A stretch of 64,000 nt of DNA from Albula goreensis (GCA_022829145.1 CM040762.1:25538436-25602435), one strand, 5' to 3'; counted from the stretch's first letter, positions 21,401-30,295 are shown. Translations and numbers: made by a program. The notes: generated by a model not told the origin, from the letters alone.

Positions 21401-22871
21401 GTCTTCCAGATCCTCCATAGCCAGCCCTTTAGCTCTTTGCGAGAACGGGATCAAGCCCTCCTGGTCGCTCTCGGCCAAGCTCCAGATGCGCTCAAACTCC
21501 CCCTCGCGCTTCTCTCTGGATTCCTACTCCTCCTCCACCCTGGAGAGGATAGGAGAGGCCTGCGACGACAAGGTGTCCACATCTTGTTTCGGGCGGTCGT
21601 CCAGCGGCAAGGCACCCCTGGCCATGATGGAGAGCATAACCAGCGATGAGGGCAGCAGCAGGAAGTCGTTTGACGAGCCGTACTGCAGGGCCCCAGCGCC
21701 AGCCGAAAAGAGGGCCTCCAAGGCCGAGTCCCTTGACAACAATAACCAGGCCACGTCCGGCGACCCCAGCGCCACCTCTTCGGCTAAGGAGCCCAAACGG
21801 GGTGGCCCAGGACCATCCTCAGCCGAAAAAAAAGAGGGAACGTCAGCTAGGAGGAGCGCAGCTAAATCCTCGTCGGAGTCAGAGAAAAGCTCCAAGAAGC
21901 GCCAGGTAGCGGCGGCATCTGCCCAGAACCCAGCGGCCTCTTCGGCGTCCTCCAGCCCCCAGGCGAAGGTGTCCAGTGCCAAGGTCTCTAACGCCAAGGT
22001 GACGAACTCCAAGGTCTCCAACACTAAGGCCAAAGGGGAGTCCTCCAAGAGCGGCAGGGCCTCTTCATCTGGGACGCCATCCAAGAAGGATCCGTCCCAG
22101 AGCCAGGAGGGGACCCCCGTTGGAGCCTCGGCCAGGAAACAGCGTGTCTCCTCCGCGCCGCAGTCCTCAGCTTCGCCCTCACCCACTGGGCGGAAGGCCA
22201 CGACCGCGGAGAGAAGCTCGGCAAGCGGGCGGAGGAAGCTCACCGAGAGGAGCGCTAGCCGGGACTCGACGCGGGCCAGCCCCCTAGCGGACAAGCCGCG
22301 GACTGGCAGCTCATCGCGGGTGTCGGCCGGGAGAGCTGGGGAGGGGGGTCCCCGTGAGAGGAGGGTCGTGCGGAGCTCCAGTAGCAGCTCCTCTGTGACC
22401 AGCCTCCGGTCCCCCAGCGTCTCCTCCAGGGACCTCCGGAGGAGCAGCAGGTCAGAAGACAAGGGGCTGTCCTTCCTCAAGTCCGCCCTCCGGCAGAAGG
22501 AGACACGGCGGTCAACCGACTTCGGGAAAAGCTCGCTACTGGCCAAGAGGGCCTCGGAGGCAGCCGCACGGGCCAACGCCCAGGCCAAAAACAGCACTGG
22601 GGGGGACGGAGAGGGGTCAGGTAAGGGATCTATCCCAGCCTCCCCGGAACCGAAGTCCGGCAGGGCCAACATCAAGGAGAAGGAGTCACCAAAATCCTCC
22701 ACTCCTGTCAAAAACTCTCTGTTAACTTCAGGCAGATCCAAGTCTTCCACTTCAGATCTGGGTTCTCAGTCTCCTGAAAATGGGAAAAAGTCACATGAAA
22801 AGACGGCATCCAATAGAAAGCTTTCTTCCAGCATGCAATCATCCGCACAGCCAACGACCAGGCCTCAGTGA
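357..22871 (+). CDS. usp31: usp31, ubiquitin-specific peptidase 31, exons 2-16 (gene span; 5' end outside window)
   Basis: USP31 is a USP-family cysteine deubiquitinase that removes ubiquitin from substrates; the human protein has been linked to NF-kB signalling. Fifteen coding exons with GT-AG borders join into about 1,122 residues. Visible in order are the QHDAQEF box, CPHC (exon 4), an inserted ubiquitin-like region, a second CPHC (exon 12), LPDILILHLK, VCNHHGTMHGGHYT with the catalytic His, CFDDS with the acidic residue, and a long Ser/Lys tail. The tail keeps the USP31-type block GLSFLKSALRQKETRRSTD, which separates it from the paralogue USP43. The catalytic Cys exon and the start codon lie upstream of the window. 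Exons 5 and 12, and probably 2, each lack one base relative to an open frame. All other exon phases fit exactly. Family identity is very secure; whether this copy is intact is not. Confidence 0.96.
890..1085 (+). repeat. tRNA-derived SINE copy
   Basis: The head reads gtggctaaggtacatgactg followed by a B-box-like ggttggcggt stretch. The middle carries the fish SINE phrase ttgggcccctgagcaaggcc, then taatcaactgtaagtc, ending in aatgtaatgtaatg. The same family lies in the opposite orientation at 36,925-37,135, where the tail gacgcgttgatccaaagcg is better kept. It is old and diverged. Confidence 0.75.
2152..2532 (-). pseudogene. degenerate ORF of unknown origin in usp31 intron 2
   Basis: On the minus strand an ATG at 2530-2532 opens a frame of 126 codons. 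It is interrupted once, by TGA at 2404-2406, and closed by TAA at the left end. The translation looks protein-like. It has a charged Ala/Glu-rich stretch after the stop (RVAEARVAAEAEAEKARV), which suggests a helix or coiled coil, then a hydrophobic patch (CLIYYLPGYKSDPALVIY). I do not recognise the family. It may be a transposon or retro-copied fragment. Chance is possible in a CpG-richer patch of an otherwise AT-rich intron. Confidence 0.25.
3815..3985 (+). repeat. tRNA-derived SINE copy (B-box and tail visible)
   Basis: It contains aacgcagaggttgctggttt gattcccagct, a tRNA B-box-like head. The body phrase cagtacatatccacttgtat aagaaaatgtg matches the common fish SINE body, and the tail reads atctacaaaatgcaaaa. 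It is diverged and truncated at the start. Confidence 0.65.
4690..4760 (-). repeat. interspersed repeat, same family as 48,242-48,420
   Basis: Reading + strand, ggttgccaggtcttgtagtt gaggcagagaccctt then a tccaggcctg stretch match the reverse complement of 48,320-48,395 closely. It leads straight into the tandem array that follows, so it marks the parent element of the minisatellite. Confidence 0.7.
4757..5271. repeat. 43-bp minisatellite, about 12 copies, in usp31 intron 2
   Basis: The unit contains gtagactgtaggtaaatggg and cttgatgcagttctggatac plus tct. Outer copies are more diverged (gtacactctgttgattg at the left). Middle copies differ mainly at one site, reading gttctg, gttgtg or gtgctg. 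Because 43 is not a multiple of 3, the antisense frame stays open and cycles through all three phases, giving a spurious 257-residue ORF. The array ends about 56 bases before the exon 3 acceptor. Confidence 0.95.
5328..5419 (+). CDS. usp31: usp31 exon 3
   Basis: Encodes PPLEDDGALEG followed by SFIQELFQAQYR, the segment leading into the fingers subdomain of the USP fold. The acceptor is tatcttctttgcag and the donor gtaata. It starts in phase 0 after exon 2 and ends two bases into an Arg codon completed by exon 4. The variable acidic start and conserved FQAQYR end match USP31/USP43 layout. Confidence 0.93.
5525..5617 (+). CDS. usp31: usp31 exon 4 (first zinc-finger knuckle)
   Basis: Encodes SSLTCPHCQKQSNTFDPFLC and SLPIPLPHTR. 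CPHC is the first Cys pair of the USP zinc-binding fingers; its partner pair is in exon 12. The intron before it is only 105 bases (5420-5524). Acceptor cctccgcag, donor gtaagt (strong). The exon ends two bases into an Arg codon, so exon 5 must supply one base. Confidence 0.94.
6860..7040 (-). repeat. SINE-like interspersed repeat
   Basis: The sequence runs tttgacatttacagtagaga, gagacagga, aggacatgtagcgaagggcc, then a tRNA-like end with gctctgccggatgggctacc. This layout matches a common fish interspersed repeat whose tRNA-like head lies on the minus strand. Family name not assigned. Confidence 0.55.
8178..8235 (-). repeat. SINE tail fragment
   Basis: gcattacattacacatttag followed by caaactttacccagggtgaa resembles the conserved tail of fish tRNA-SINEs in reverse (attacatttagcagacgct type). 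It is a short, diverged remnant. Confidence 0.4.
9912..10046 (+). CDS. usp31: usp31 exon 5 (ubiquitin-like insert begins); one base short
   Basis: The conserved frame reads SYITVVYQGKRSHCMRIGVA and ends KIPPDQ, matching the USP31 segment that starts the inserted ubiquitin-like stretch. Exon 4 leaves two bases of a codon and exon 6 begins in phase 0, so this exon should be 136 bases, but it is 135. Read strictly, the frame entering from exon 4 hits TGA at 9958-9960. The missing base lies in the first few bases (gcag/gcctcttat). The donor gaccag/gtgccc is weak. No alternative acceptor one base away exists. Confidence 0.92.
10047..10738 (+). other. usp31 intron 5
   Basis: A 692-base intron with a weak GTGCCC donor and a good acceptor (tttctctgcag). 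No repeat was recognised. Confidence 0.75.
10739..10886 (+). CDS. usp31: usp31 exon 6
   Basis: Encodes IVLTEMYYDGFHRSFCNDDD then SIIQESDSIFAFETPETFR, closely matching the USP31 ubiquitin-like insert. It starts in phase 0 and ends one base into a Gly codon. Donor gtacgt. No indels. Confidence 0.95.
11283..11457 (+). CDS. usp31: usp31 exon 7
   Basis: Begins GSLLANLNQNNLKYAAENSR, a variable Asn/Ser-rich linker, then GSDKIILLVCNRACTGHQGR, a conserved strand pair of the USP31 catalytic domain. Intron 6 (396 bases, 10,887-11,282) precedes it. Acceptor ccatttcag, donor gtatgg. Phases fit exons 6 and 8. Confidence 0.94.
12795..13040 (+). repeat. 5S rRNA-derived SINE (SINE3-like)
   Basis: About 12,835-12,900 carries the 5S rRNA internal promoter region (gaagctaagcaggtgtggg and acctggatgggagacc). 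The body then follows the fish SINE3 pattern (ttagatgacatgttaatctt aggtcctgactcac, then gtgctggtcaaattccc). It is diverged and not a functional 5S gene. Confidence 0.8.
13045..13200 (-). repeat. SINE remnant, reverse orientation
   Basis: Contains catagtgacctacac, then cactcaagggtataacccca and a tRNA-head-like end ctgaatcttcctcaccatta. This is the order expected for a reversed tRNA-SINE. Strongly diverged. Confidence 0.45.
13758..13869 (+). CDS. usp31: usp31 exon 8
   Basis: Encodes FGHPFVLYQERTVTWDVLQK and KMRHLLRPGVFVQ, a conserved helix-containing part of the USP31 insert. Acceptor tctcccacag, donor gtaggg. One base completes an Arg codon from exon 7, and it ends in phase 0. Confidence 0.95.
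13870..14571 (+). other. usp31 intron 8
   Basis: A 702-base intron, very AT-rich, with an imperfect TTA/TTG trinucleotide tract at about 14,260-14,430. No other feature. Confidence 0.75.
14572..14666 (+). CDS. usp31: usp31 exon 9
   Basis: Encodes VGPFSLRVVGVVGITYLLPQ and EEQPLCHPTVER, one of the best-conserved USP31/USP43 stretches. Acceptor ttccgtccag, donor gtgaga. Starts in phase 0 and ends two bases into an Arg codon. Confidence 0.95.
14667..16115 (+). other. usp31 intron 9 with GT-rich tracts
   Basis: A 1.45-kb intron containing a 25-base A-run (14,805-14,829) and several impure (GT)n tracts (about 15,135-15,235, 15,478-15,560, 15,640-15,725 and 15,840-16,035). Open frames over the GT tracts are low-complexity artefacts. 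Confidence 0.8.
16116..16193 (+). CDS. usp31: usp31 exon 10
   Basis: Encodes AYKSCGQGGPPHVKIVVEWD KETKDY. The VKIVVEWD strand is a USP31/USP43 hallmark. It ends two bases into a Tyr codon at a strong gtaagt donor. Acceptor cccctctgcag. Confidence 0.95.
16785..17175. repeat. 40-42-bp minisatellite, ten units, at the 3' end of usp31 intron 10
   Basis: Units begin with gattggctgact-like words at 16,794, 16,835, 16,875, 16,917, 16,958, 16,999, 17,039, 17,080, 17,120 and 17,160. Each continues roughly gtgcccatgtgctgagtttg ttgccctgt. Every unit holds ATTGG, an inverted CCAAT box, or a one-base variant. The last, partial unit is followed directly by the exon 11 acceptor at 17,190. The left part of intron 10 (16,194-16,784) has no other recognised feature. 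Confidence 0.93.
17191..17320 (+). CDS. usp31: usp31 exon 11
   Basis: Encodes LFGHTEEEYIPDAESVRLHR and ACTLAQCFQLYTKEEQ. The CTLAQCFQLYTKEE block leads into the second part of the USP catalytic core. Acceptor ctttgcag, donor gtacag. Phases fit. Confidence 0.95.
17321..18271 (+). other. usp31 intron 11
   Basis: A 951-base intron with no clear repeat. Its 3' end from about 18,160 has raised CpG and GC content compared with the rest. Confidence 0.75.
18272..18390 (+). CDS. usp31: usp31 exon 12 (second zinc knuckle and LPDILILHLK box); one base short
   Basis: Encodes LAPDDAWRCPHCKQLQQGRI then LSLWTLPDILILHLK. CPHC is the second zinc-binding Cys pair, and LPDxLxxHLKRF is a core USP motif. The exon starts and should end in phase 0, needing 120 bases, but it has 119. 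After HLK the frame slips at an A/G run (caaaggttccgacag, A-run at 18,377-18,379) so that the expected Arg-Phe is lost. Acceptor gtgctccag, donor gtacgg. Confidence 0.93.
18391..19655 (+). other. usp31 intron 12
   Basis: A 1.27-kb intron. Nothing recognisable beyond AT-rich sequence. The acceptor of exon 13 is ctgccccctacag. Confidence 0.75.
19656..19881 (+). CDS. usp31: usp31 exon 13 (catalytic His box)
   Basis: Encodes EMDRRVKMQNMVRFPLMGLD, a Ser/Trp/Pro-rich linker (SQSSWSLPSHWSPWRRPYG), and YDLYAVCNHHGTMHGGHYT. The His of GGHYT is the catalytic base of the USP Cys-His-Asp triad. It starts in phase 0 and ends one base into an Ala codon. Donor gtgatc. Confidence 0.96.
20102..20130. repeat. 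(AAAT)n microsatellite in usp31 intron 13
   Basis: About seven uninterrupted aaat units lie in the 390-base intron between exons 13 and 14. Confidence 0.95.
20272..20430 (+). CDS. usp31: usp31 exon 14 (catalytic Asp box)
   Basis: Encodes AYCKNSVDGQWYCFDDSEVQ and TAYILFYQRRTTIPSWSANS. CFDDS carries the third catalytic residue, and AYILFYQRR closes the USP domain. Acceptor ccttgtgcag, donor gtgagt. All residues expected for activity in this exon are present. Confidence 0.96.
20546..20698 (+). CDS. usp31: usp31 exon 15
   Basis: Encodes GSTSSSLCEHWVNRLPGSRQ and SSRRTSLASLAESVEFTGD, the Ser-rich start of the C-terminal tail, with basic RRTS sites that suit kinase targeting (inference). The intron before it is only 115 bases. 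Acceptor cctcccccag, donor gtgaga. Confidence 0.95.
20699..21351 (+). other. usp31 intron 15
   Basis: A 653-base, very AT-rich intron with alternating TA/ATA words at about 20,800-20,880. The acceptor is tttttgttaag, with AAG rather than CAG. Confidence 0.75.
21352..22871 (+). CDS. usp31: usp31 exon 16 (terminal exon, Ser/Lys-rich tail, stop TGA)
   Basis: Encodes 506 residues, starting GFSTRPFVRSVQRQSLSSR and ending SSAQPTTRPQ before TGA at 22,869-22,871. The tail is low-complexity, rich in Ser, Lys, Ala and Arg, and probably disordered. It contains SLSAKLQMRSNSPSRFS near the start, a Lys-Val-Ser/Thr-Asn microrepeat at about 21,963-22,030, a poly-Ser run near 22,375, and the conserved block GLSFLKSALRQKETRRSTD near 22,465-22,520. 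The frame is unbroken even across an A8 run at 21,826-21,833. The region is much richer in GC than the introns, and the same bias opens a long antisense frame (see rejected items). Confidence 0.96.
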
Positions 22872-25800
22872 TGGTGGGATTGTGGTTTCATTTCTCCTGT
22901 AATGCAGCTAATTTTTATGTGCCTAATATATATGAATATATATAAACATATATGATATATATTTTTTTTCTTTTCTTAAAGAAAAAGTGTTGTAAATTAT
23001 GAAAGCGCCTTTCTCTCTGTCCTGCCAACGAACCAAATAATTGCCATCGGCAAGGTCTGGTACTAGAGTCTATTACTGTACACAATACTGAATAGTCATT
23101 TAGGAATGTGTTTTAAAAAAGTATATCTTGTATAAAGTGAGATTAATTTATTCTTGATTTTGCAGAACCAGTGCTAATTTAATGGACTACATACACAGTC
23201 GTTTGCAATGTTAAATTCCTGTTGCTATGTCATGCTTTGACGATGTCAGTTTTGGGCAGATTTATAAAACTTGACTACTGTATGGAGAATATAAACGAAT
23301 AGAAGGCTCATTATACACACAATACATTTAAATCTGATTTAGAGCTGTTCAAATGGCAGTGATTCACAGCAAGGACAGAATGGCGGAGAATTCACTTTAC
23401 TTCAGAGGTGTAAATGACACCAGGTTCATCAAGGGTTAAAAACAACTTAACAGCCATGTTCTTTGCACATTTTTAGCATGGAAGATTACCTTCCATTTGA
23501 CACTGGTGCAACCGACCTGAGAATATAATAAGTCTCTGATAATTGAGACTGACCTACTGACCTCTGATTGTAGTTAAGTGTGCATTTTATTTCGGGTGAA
23601 AGCATTTTTGTTTGATAAATGTAATGCGTAGGGGTTTATGCTTTTAAAAAAGTACACCTGGAAGGATAGATAGTAATTGGATTGATCTCTTTTATACTTT
23701 TACCTCTCTGAAGCTGTTGGACATATCTGGACAAAAAAGTGACAAACAGTCTTACTGTCCTGTCACTGTAACAATGTTACTGTCCTGACACTGTACCAGT
23801 CTTTGAAAGGTAGTTTTTGCTCTTGCATGCTGTTTAGGTTAGCACCACTAGATGGCGACAGCACTAGGATGCAGTGAGGACAGCTGCCGCTAATAAAAAA
23901 TGCTTTTTAAAGTTACTGTTAACAGGCAGTTGCAGTAATGGGTTCTTTAGCCAGTGTTGTAGGTTCTTTAGGTAATGCTCTGAAGTAGGATATAGATTTT
24001 GCTCCTGCTCCTAGTTGTCAAATATGTCATGTTTTCAAGTGCCGCTGAGTGGCTAACGCAGTCAGCAGCTGTGAGCACTGCGACTTTGTGTTCTGGTTGT
24101 CCATTTCCAGCTATGGGCAAGAGGTTTGCATTAGCATGGGACCAGCTGACCCAGCCTCATCAAGGAATGATGGGGAATGAACCAGTTAAGTTCATTGGTC
24201 TCATCACTCTCTAGCGGCCCCTCCTGGTCAGGCCAGGTGCCTGCAGATGCATGAACTGAGCATATGCTGACTTCATGATCTTCTGGTGACAAAGGCAATG
24301 TGGAAAAGAAGCGGGGGCTGGTTGTCAAGTGAATCAGAGGAGTCTCTTGCCTTCAGCCATCAGAATGCGGTCGCTTAGGGAGGATGACCTAGTTGGTTCG
24401 GTGGGAGGGAAAAGAGGGAACAGTCATAATAAAAGTTGACATATCCCTCCAAAAAATCAGGGGAGATTTAATTAACAATTTTTTTTTTATTCAGGCAGAG
24501 AGAGTGCACCACCACTTTGCTGTGAGATATTGCCCTTTGGATAGCTCTAAGATCATGTGTGTACTGTCTCCACCTGCCATCCTGCACAGAGCCTGTCAAT
24601 CATCCCTCAAAGGTCACATCCATAAGGTCACCATTACAAGCACCTCAATAGGACACCCCACTACTATAACTGATGACACATGAGTGACAGTTTGGACAGC
24701 CTATCATTTGTAGTCGCCAGTAGCAACCCCAATCGTTGATGTGGAGTGGGCGGGGCACTGCGTTTAAGCAGTCCCTCCCACACGCACATCGCCATGGGTT
24801 CAGGACATTAACCTCACAGCCACACTACACGTGCCACTGGAACACTGAACGCGTCGGCAGGGACAGAATGTATGATACTGCTAAGCCAGCTGAATGATGT
24901 CTTGGATTCTTTTTTGCCCCTCTATTGTTGAATTACATTAATGAAGTAGAATGAAGTGTCGTGATAACTGTTTTGGCCCATTTAGGCTTCCGCGCTTAAA
25001 GGCAGAGCAATCCGCTTTTGAACGCATTAATCAATACACAGATTTAAAAAAAAGCCATTTGATATGAATTATGATCGTAAATTTGCATGATACTGCAAAA
25101 GCATGCATGCATTAAGCTATGCAACAGACTGTTGCAAGACTGGCTGCACTGAGTAAGTGAAATTGCTAATGTTTAAGACGAGTATATATTTTTTACTGTA
25201 TCTCTCCAGATGCCAGCAATGGAGCGCATGAAAAGTGTCTTATATGGTTATAGTCTTATATTGTTTTGTTTGCACACTTTTATGTACGCGTGTTCATTGT
25301 CATCACTTGTTATTTCAGAGTGCAAAATTCCCGTGTCAGCATAAAAGCGTGTCTGGGTTTATATATTTATTTATATTTATGTTTTTGTACACTAACATTT
25401 TTTTAAAGGAATAATGTATTTTAAAGGCTAATGTCTTTCTATGAAACATGTTCTGCATTTTCTGTTGTGAAAACATAGTATGTATCAAATAATGAAATCC
25501 AAAACGTAAGAAATATATTTAAGCAATTTCAAAATATGCTGCATATATTAGAAACAAATATGGCCATATCAGTATGTGCTCCTGAATATATTGTAGATGA
25601 CATGTAGTTAAAAACATGAATAATAATGTGTTCTGATATATTTACACACATACACACACAGAGGTTAGACAAATAATGGAAACACAGAAATACATATAAG
25701 TGTCTATTTGCTAAAATGAGTTGAGCTGCCCTTTCCAGTCCCTCTTGGAATTCTCTCATACAAGATGGCTGCCTATACCGTAACAGTTCCACCATCATGG

Positions 25801-27620
25801 TCAACAGCTAGGAACAAGGAAATGTTTGTCCTTTAGCATTATCTGAAAAGAAAAACAATCCATATGTAGCAAAAATAATGAAAGACAACCAATCAGAAGT
25901 AGACTTTTTTCTTTGCTCTGAAGTTTGTGTTTTTAACACAAGGTTATCTGTCGGTTGGTTACATTTTGGTGAGACTGAGTCATGGAAGTGTAGATTCAGT
26001 TCTACGCTAATATTTCAGGTTGTTTAGCAAAATACATGTCTACCCCTGTTGGTGAGCTTCGGCTTGCAACCACTGTACCCCTCCTCAGATGCAGTCGTTC
26101 CTTATTAGAGTATGCTATCATGATTATTTTACCTCTTTCAAAATCTTTAAGATCTCTCTCTCATCGCTATAAAAATGAATTGAATTATTTGTTTTCAAAT
26201 GTAAACATGTAAGCTTGTAAACAAGAATTGTGATATACTTTCTAATTTGATATTTCCATCATTTTTCCTACCTCCTCCCTATCCATGTCCTTCTTATATA
26301 TAGTTATGTATATATCATATTGTATATGTGAGATATACAATACAACATGCTGTATGCACAATGGTATATATGATGATACGATATGTACAACAGTGGCTAT
26401 CCAGCTCTTCTGTAAGTATCACATTGTATTACAGTGTGTATGTATTTCTTATCTTTTGGATTTCTGATTTTACTGTGTATTGACATTCATTATCATAATG
26501 AGCACTTGTTTGAAAACATATCAAAATGATTCTGTTTGTTACACAATTCAAACAGTAGCTTGAAGCTTGCTGGGATTTCTGTGGACCCAGCACTCCTGTG
26601 TTAGAGTACTTATGACTGGCTCACCTGAGTCTGCTCACTACTGAGTCCTGCACTGTCTGAATCAACAGCACTTAGTTACTCTCATCTCCCTCCCCACGAT
26701 TTTTTGTACCGATCCCGGTCTGACATTGCATCGGTCAGACTTGCTTGACATCTTGGGATCCTATCGGCACGGCAATAGCCGACCAGTCATTTCAGGTTCA
26801 TTCAGGGCCAGTTGACTGCTTACTTTTCAAGACGGCGTTCTTAAAATGAGTTGTGGCCGCATTGCTTATGTCAGCTTTCAGTGAAAAGCACATATCAGAA
26901 CACCATCAACGCCATTTCATTCAACACTTCTATTTAAACGCTTCTCGGAAACTCAAACAGCTTCTCAGAAGCTTCAAACCAGAATATGGTTTTATCATGG
27001 TTTAGAAAATACTTTTCATAAAAGATGTGTGGCATTCATTTCTGTGGACTTGAGAACTTTTGAAATCCAAAAGTACTGAGTAGAAACGCTGAATAGATGT
27101 GAGTAGGCTTAAAGTAAAATTAAGCTTTGTTGACAATTATGATCCAAAAATGTATTACAAAAAAGGAAGACTATATTATTTAATTTAGATTTTTTTGGTT
27201 AACACACTGGACTGAAGTAGACTTGATAGATACTGGCAACATACTGTGCACTACATTGATTGGTACCTTTTTAGTTGTAGGAGTTTCTTGGCCATGTTTT
27301 GATGTACATCTGCATTGAACAAAATAGCTATAGTCTTCTGGAAGGTTGTGAAATGGATTACGGGATAATGTTTAATAAAATATATGTAAATGTAACTTAT
27401 TTTGAGCAATGCATGTTGTGTCTATGCCTTTTTTGTTAATTTATTTGTATGTTTTACTATCTGAAGAGTATGCAATTTTAATAGAGAAATTTTTATCATT
27501 TTTTATGTTCAAAAGAATGCTTTTATTTGAAAGACTGCTAAAATGTTTATATACATGTTGGTTTACCAATGCAAGAACAAAAAGGTGAAATATAATAAAG
27601 CTGAAGAAAATTGACATATT
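22872..27620 (+). other. usp31 3' UTR (inferred)
   Basis: No further coding exon follows the stop. The sequence is AT-rich with ATTTA/TTTATTTA words (for example 25,361-25,385) that could act as AU-rich stability elements. Poly(A) signal candidates are AATAAA at 23,892, 27,374 and 27,594. The last is followed by T/GT-rich sequence and is the best end. A UTR of about 4.7 kb agrees with the long 3' UTR I recall for mammalian USP31. Parts such as 24,000-24,400 look like an old repeat, unclassified. Confidence 0.6.
27594..27599 (+). terminator. candidate distal poly(A) signal of usp31
   Basis: AATAAA, followed within about 25-40 bases by T-rich sequence (acaatttttatttgttgata) that fits a downstream U/GU-rich element. 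Proximal alternatives are at 23,892-23,897 and 27,374-27,379. Confidence 0.55.
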
Positions 27621-30089
27621 TCACAATTTTTATTTGTTGATATATCTTTTTTATATATGCCACAATTGCGTTTTATTTGACTTATTTTGATCATTATTGT
27701 CAGGGCTGTTGGACTTGCTTTAGGCAGCATTTGTAGCCAAATGCATTATATAGTTCCATTAAAAGGAGAAGGTCTCATGGCAGTTACAACTTTTTATCTG
27801 ATAAAGTAGCACCCCATCTGTTAGAATATCCATCTTCATTAACACATTTAATATGCTCACCGTTGTGCAGACAGCTGGGGATAAAATATCCAAGGAGAAG
27901 TGTTTTCACCAGTCTGTGTCAAATATCTCTCTAAACATGTTGAAGAATCACACATAGGATTTTAAAAAATGCAAGATTCTCACGTTTCTTCAGTTGGTTG
28001 TGTTGATTAGCTAGCAAGTTTTAAAACAATTATGAGATGGGAAGCCCTCTACACAAATAACATGGCAGTGTAAATTGTTTCAGTCGTTGACATGAACGTG
28101 TGAGTGGCGTGTGAAAGCAGTACCACAACTGTCAGTAAGGTATCACAGCGAGAGTAGAGTCACATGGTTGGCCTTCAGTACTGTAAAAGGGCCTGATCTA
28201 AGGCATGAAGTCAATGCCAGGCTAAAGGTCTGCTCAGATAGAGTAGCCACATAGTAAAAATGTTGTTTGAAGGCCTGGACATGAAGAATAGTCACCACCG
28301 GATGGCAGTATGGCTCAATGGTTGAGGAATGGTGAACCATATATTCAGCCTCTTTTTTTTTTAGGTGGGGAATACCATTGTAGCTGAGAGCAGTATGTTT
28401 TTATTTGCCTATTATTGCTTCAGGAAATAATTGGCTATAGAAATACATGATTGTTAACATGCAGCAAGAATAATTGTTTCTGTCTGTCATGGTTTATTAA
28501 TTTCTCTTGGGATCTTAATTTTACTGCATCATTGTTCTTTTTAAGCTAAGTTGCTTCTTGGGATGTATTTTAAATGTTCGTTTTCTTAATGTTCGTTGCT
28601 GTACAAGCACCTACAGTTTATAATTGCATCACTAATATTTACAGGACATGCTTGTGGGTGGGAGGAATTGGGAGGAGCTATCCTATATAGTATCAGTGAC
28701 TTTGACAATGACCACTTAAGCTGGAGAGAGGAAATGTTTTTGATTGGTTAAACAAGTTGATGATTGACAGCTGAGTGCAGCTCCAACCAATCTTAGCATC
28801 AGTACTTGTGGGCACAACAGTCTTGTGAGTCCCTTTAGCATTCCAGGAACTGCCTCCCTGGAATGCTAAAGTAATGATGAAGGAGAAGGTAGGCAAAATA
28901 ATACAAACTACAGGATTAAAATATGAGTCGTACAACATATTACTGGTGTGTTTGCATTTTTCTACCTGTTGGATTTTTTCGATTTTGTTTCTAGCGTTTT
29001 AGTCAGTATAACTTTTAAAGGCTGCCTGAGACACCTTTGATGCTGGGGGCCTAAGGTTCACCCCACACATGGTAACGTCTCCGTCCCCCAGCGTCAGCCT
29101 CCATTTTGGATTGGTCAGCACCCCCACCCCGCCCCCAGTGCCTTAGTTCACAAGCTCCAATCCCCCTTGTCCTCCACTAAACAGCCAACCAACTACATCC
29201 TACTTCCTCCAGCCTTCCCAGAAGTACCTGATGAAATAATGAGGCAGCACAATCCAAATTTGCAAAGGGCTGCTCTCTGGGTAATGGAGTTTATTCAGGA
29301 GGCAGAAGTCCCCCTGTAGTCTTTTTCCACGGTCCATTATCCAGGCAGAGCTAATGATATATCTCCCACTCCTGCTTCCTGTGCCATGTGCCTCCCTCCC
29401 TCATAATCCGCACCTCTTTGTTTTACATCACACGCACTGCTGGATAGCAGCAACCCAATGGGAGGCAATTGGGACCTGCTGTGCCTTCACTGTTACAGTT
29501 CTCAATATATGCCTCAATTTTCAAGCAGACCAAACCTTCAAACACATCACCTAATGGAAGTATAAATCCTCTCCAAGCTTGAGAAGAATGAGGAAGATAT
29601 ATTCTCATGGAAATTATAAATGTAGCATAAAGGAAATACAATTGGTTGAATGTGGTAAGTGCGGCCAGTAGAGGGCGCTATCACTCAACTCACCCACTCC
29701 CATTCACACCAAGAATTCTGCATACCTTTTGACTTCAACACATTGTGTAGGCATAATGGTTTGAAAGGGAATGTGTTATTATGAAATGAAACCACATTTT
29801 GAGTAACGGATAGTTAAATTGGAAGCATTTTATCTTTCGAGAATCTGTGCATGCTCCATGATTTAGTGAAAGTGGATTGGAAATTTCTGCTTTTGTAAAT
29901 CATTTCCCCATTTGTCTTGTGTGCATCCTCCATTATATTCTCATCACTTGGGCTGTCCCAAGTTCTGTCTTATTTATTACACAGACTGCCACACAGGATA
30001 CACAATATAACAAATAAGCTTGCTGGAAAACTAGCAGTGATAACAATTCAGTTCAACAGTGGTCTAATTCAGCTTCACCACCTTTGAGC
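27621..30089. other. intergenic, no gene seen
   Basis: AT-rich sequence after the likely usp31 end. It contains a perfect 15-bp inverted repeat at 28,833-28,871. A C/T-rich patch lies at 29,080-29,220. No coding exon recognised. Confidence 0.6.
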
Positions 30090-30139
30090 GTTTTTATAGT
30101 TTAGGTGTTCAGTAAATGCAATCATCCAGAGGTTTTTGA

Positions 30140-30295
30140 GAGCTTATATTTTGCACACTATCTGTTTATACTGTATACATACTGGAGCAATTTGTGTGCA
30201 TTGTTCAAGGGTATGATGGCAGAGTCATTGGGAATTGAACCTACAACCTTTGAGCTACAAGACCAGCTCCCTCATGAAGCCGCCACCATTATTTC
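30140..30295 (-). repeat. tRNA-derived SINE, reverse orientation
   Basis: atactggagcaatttgtgtg, then tgttcaagggtatgatggca and gggaattgaacctacaacct ttgagctacaagaccagc give the reversed body, linker and B-box head of a common fish SINE. Confidence 0.7.

Noticed and set aside
21524-22750. Long (408-codon) open frame on the minus strand
   Set aside because: It lies exactly antisense to the coding part of usp31 exon 16. The GC-rich third positions and Ser/Lys codon use of the tail keep the opposite strand open. The translation is low-complexity Leu/Ala/Ser and matches nothing I recognise.
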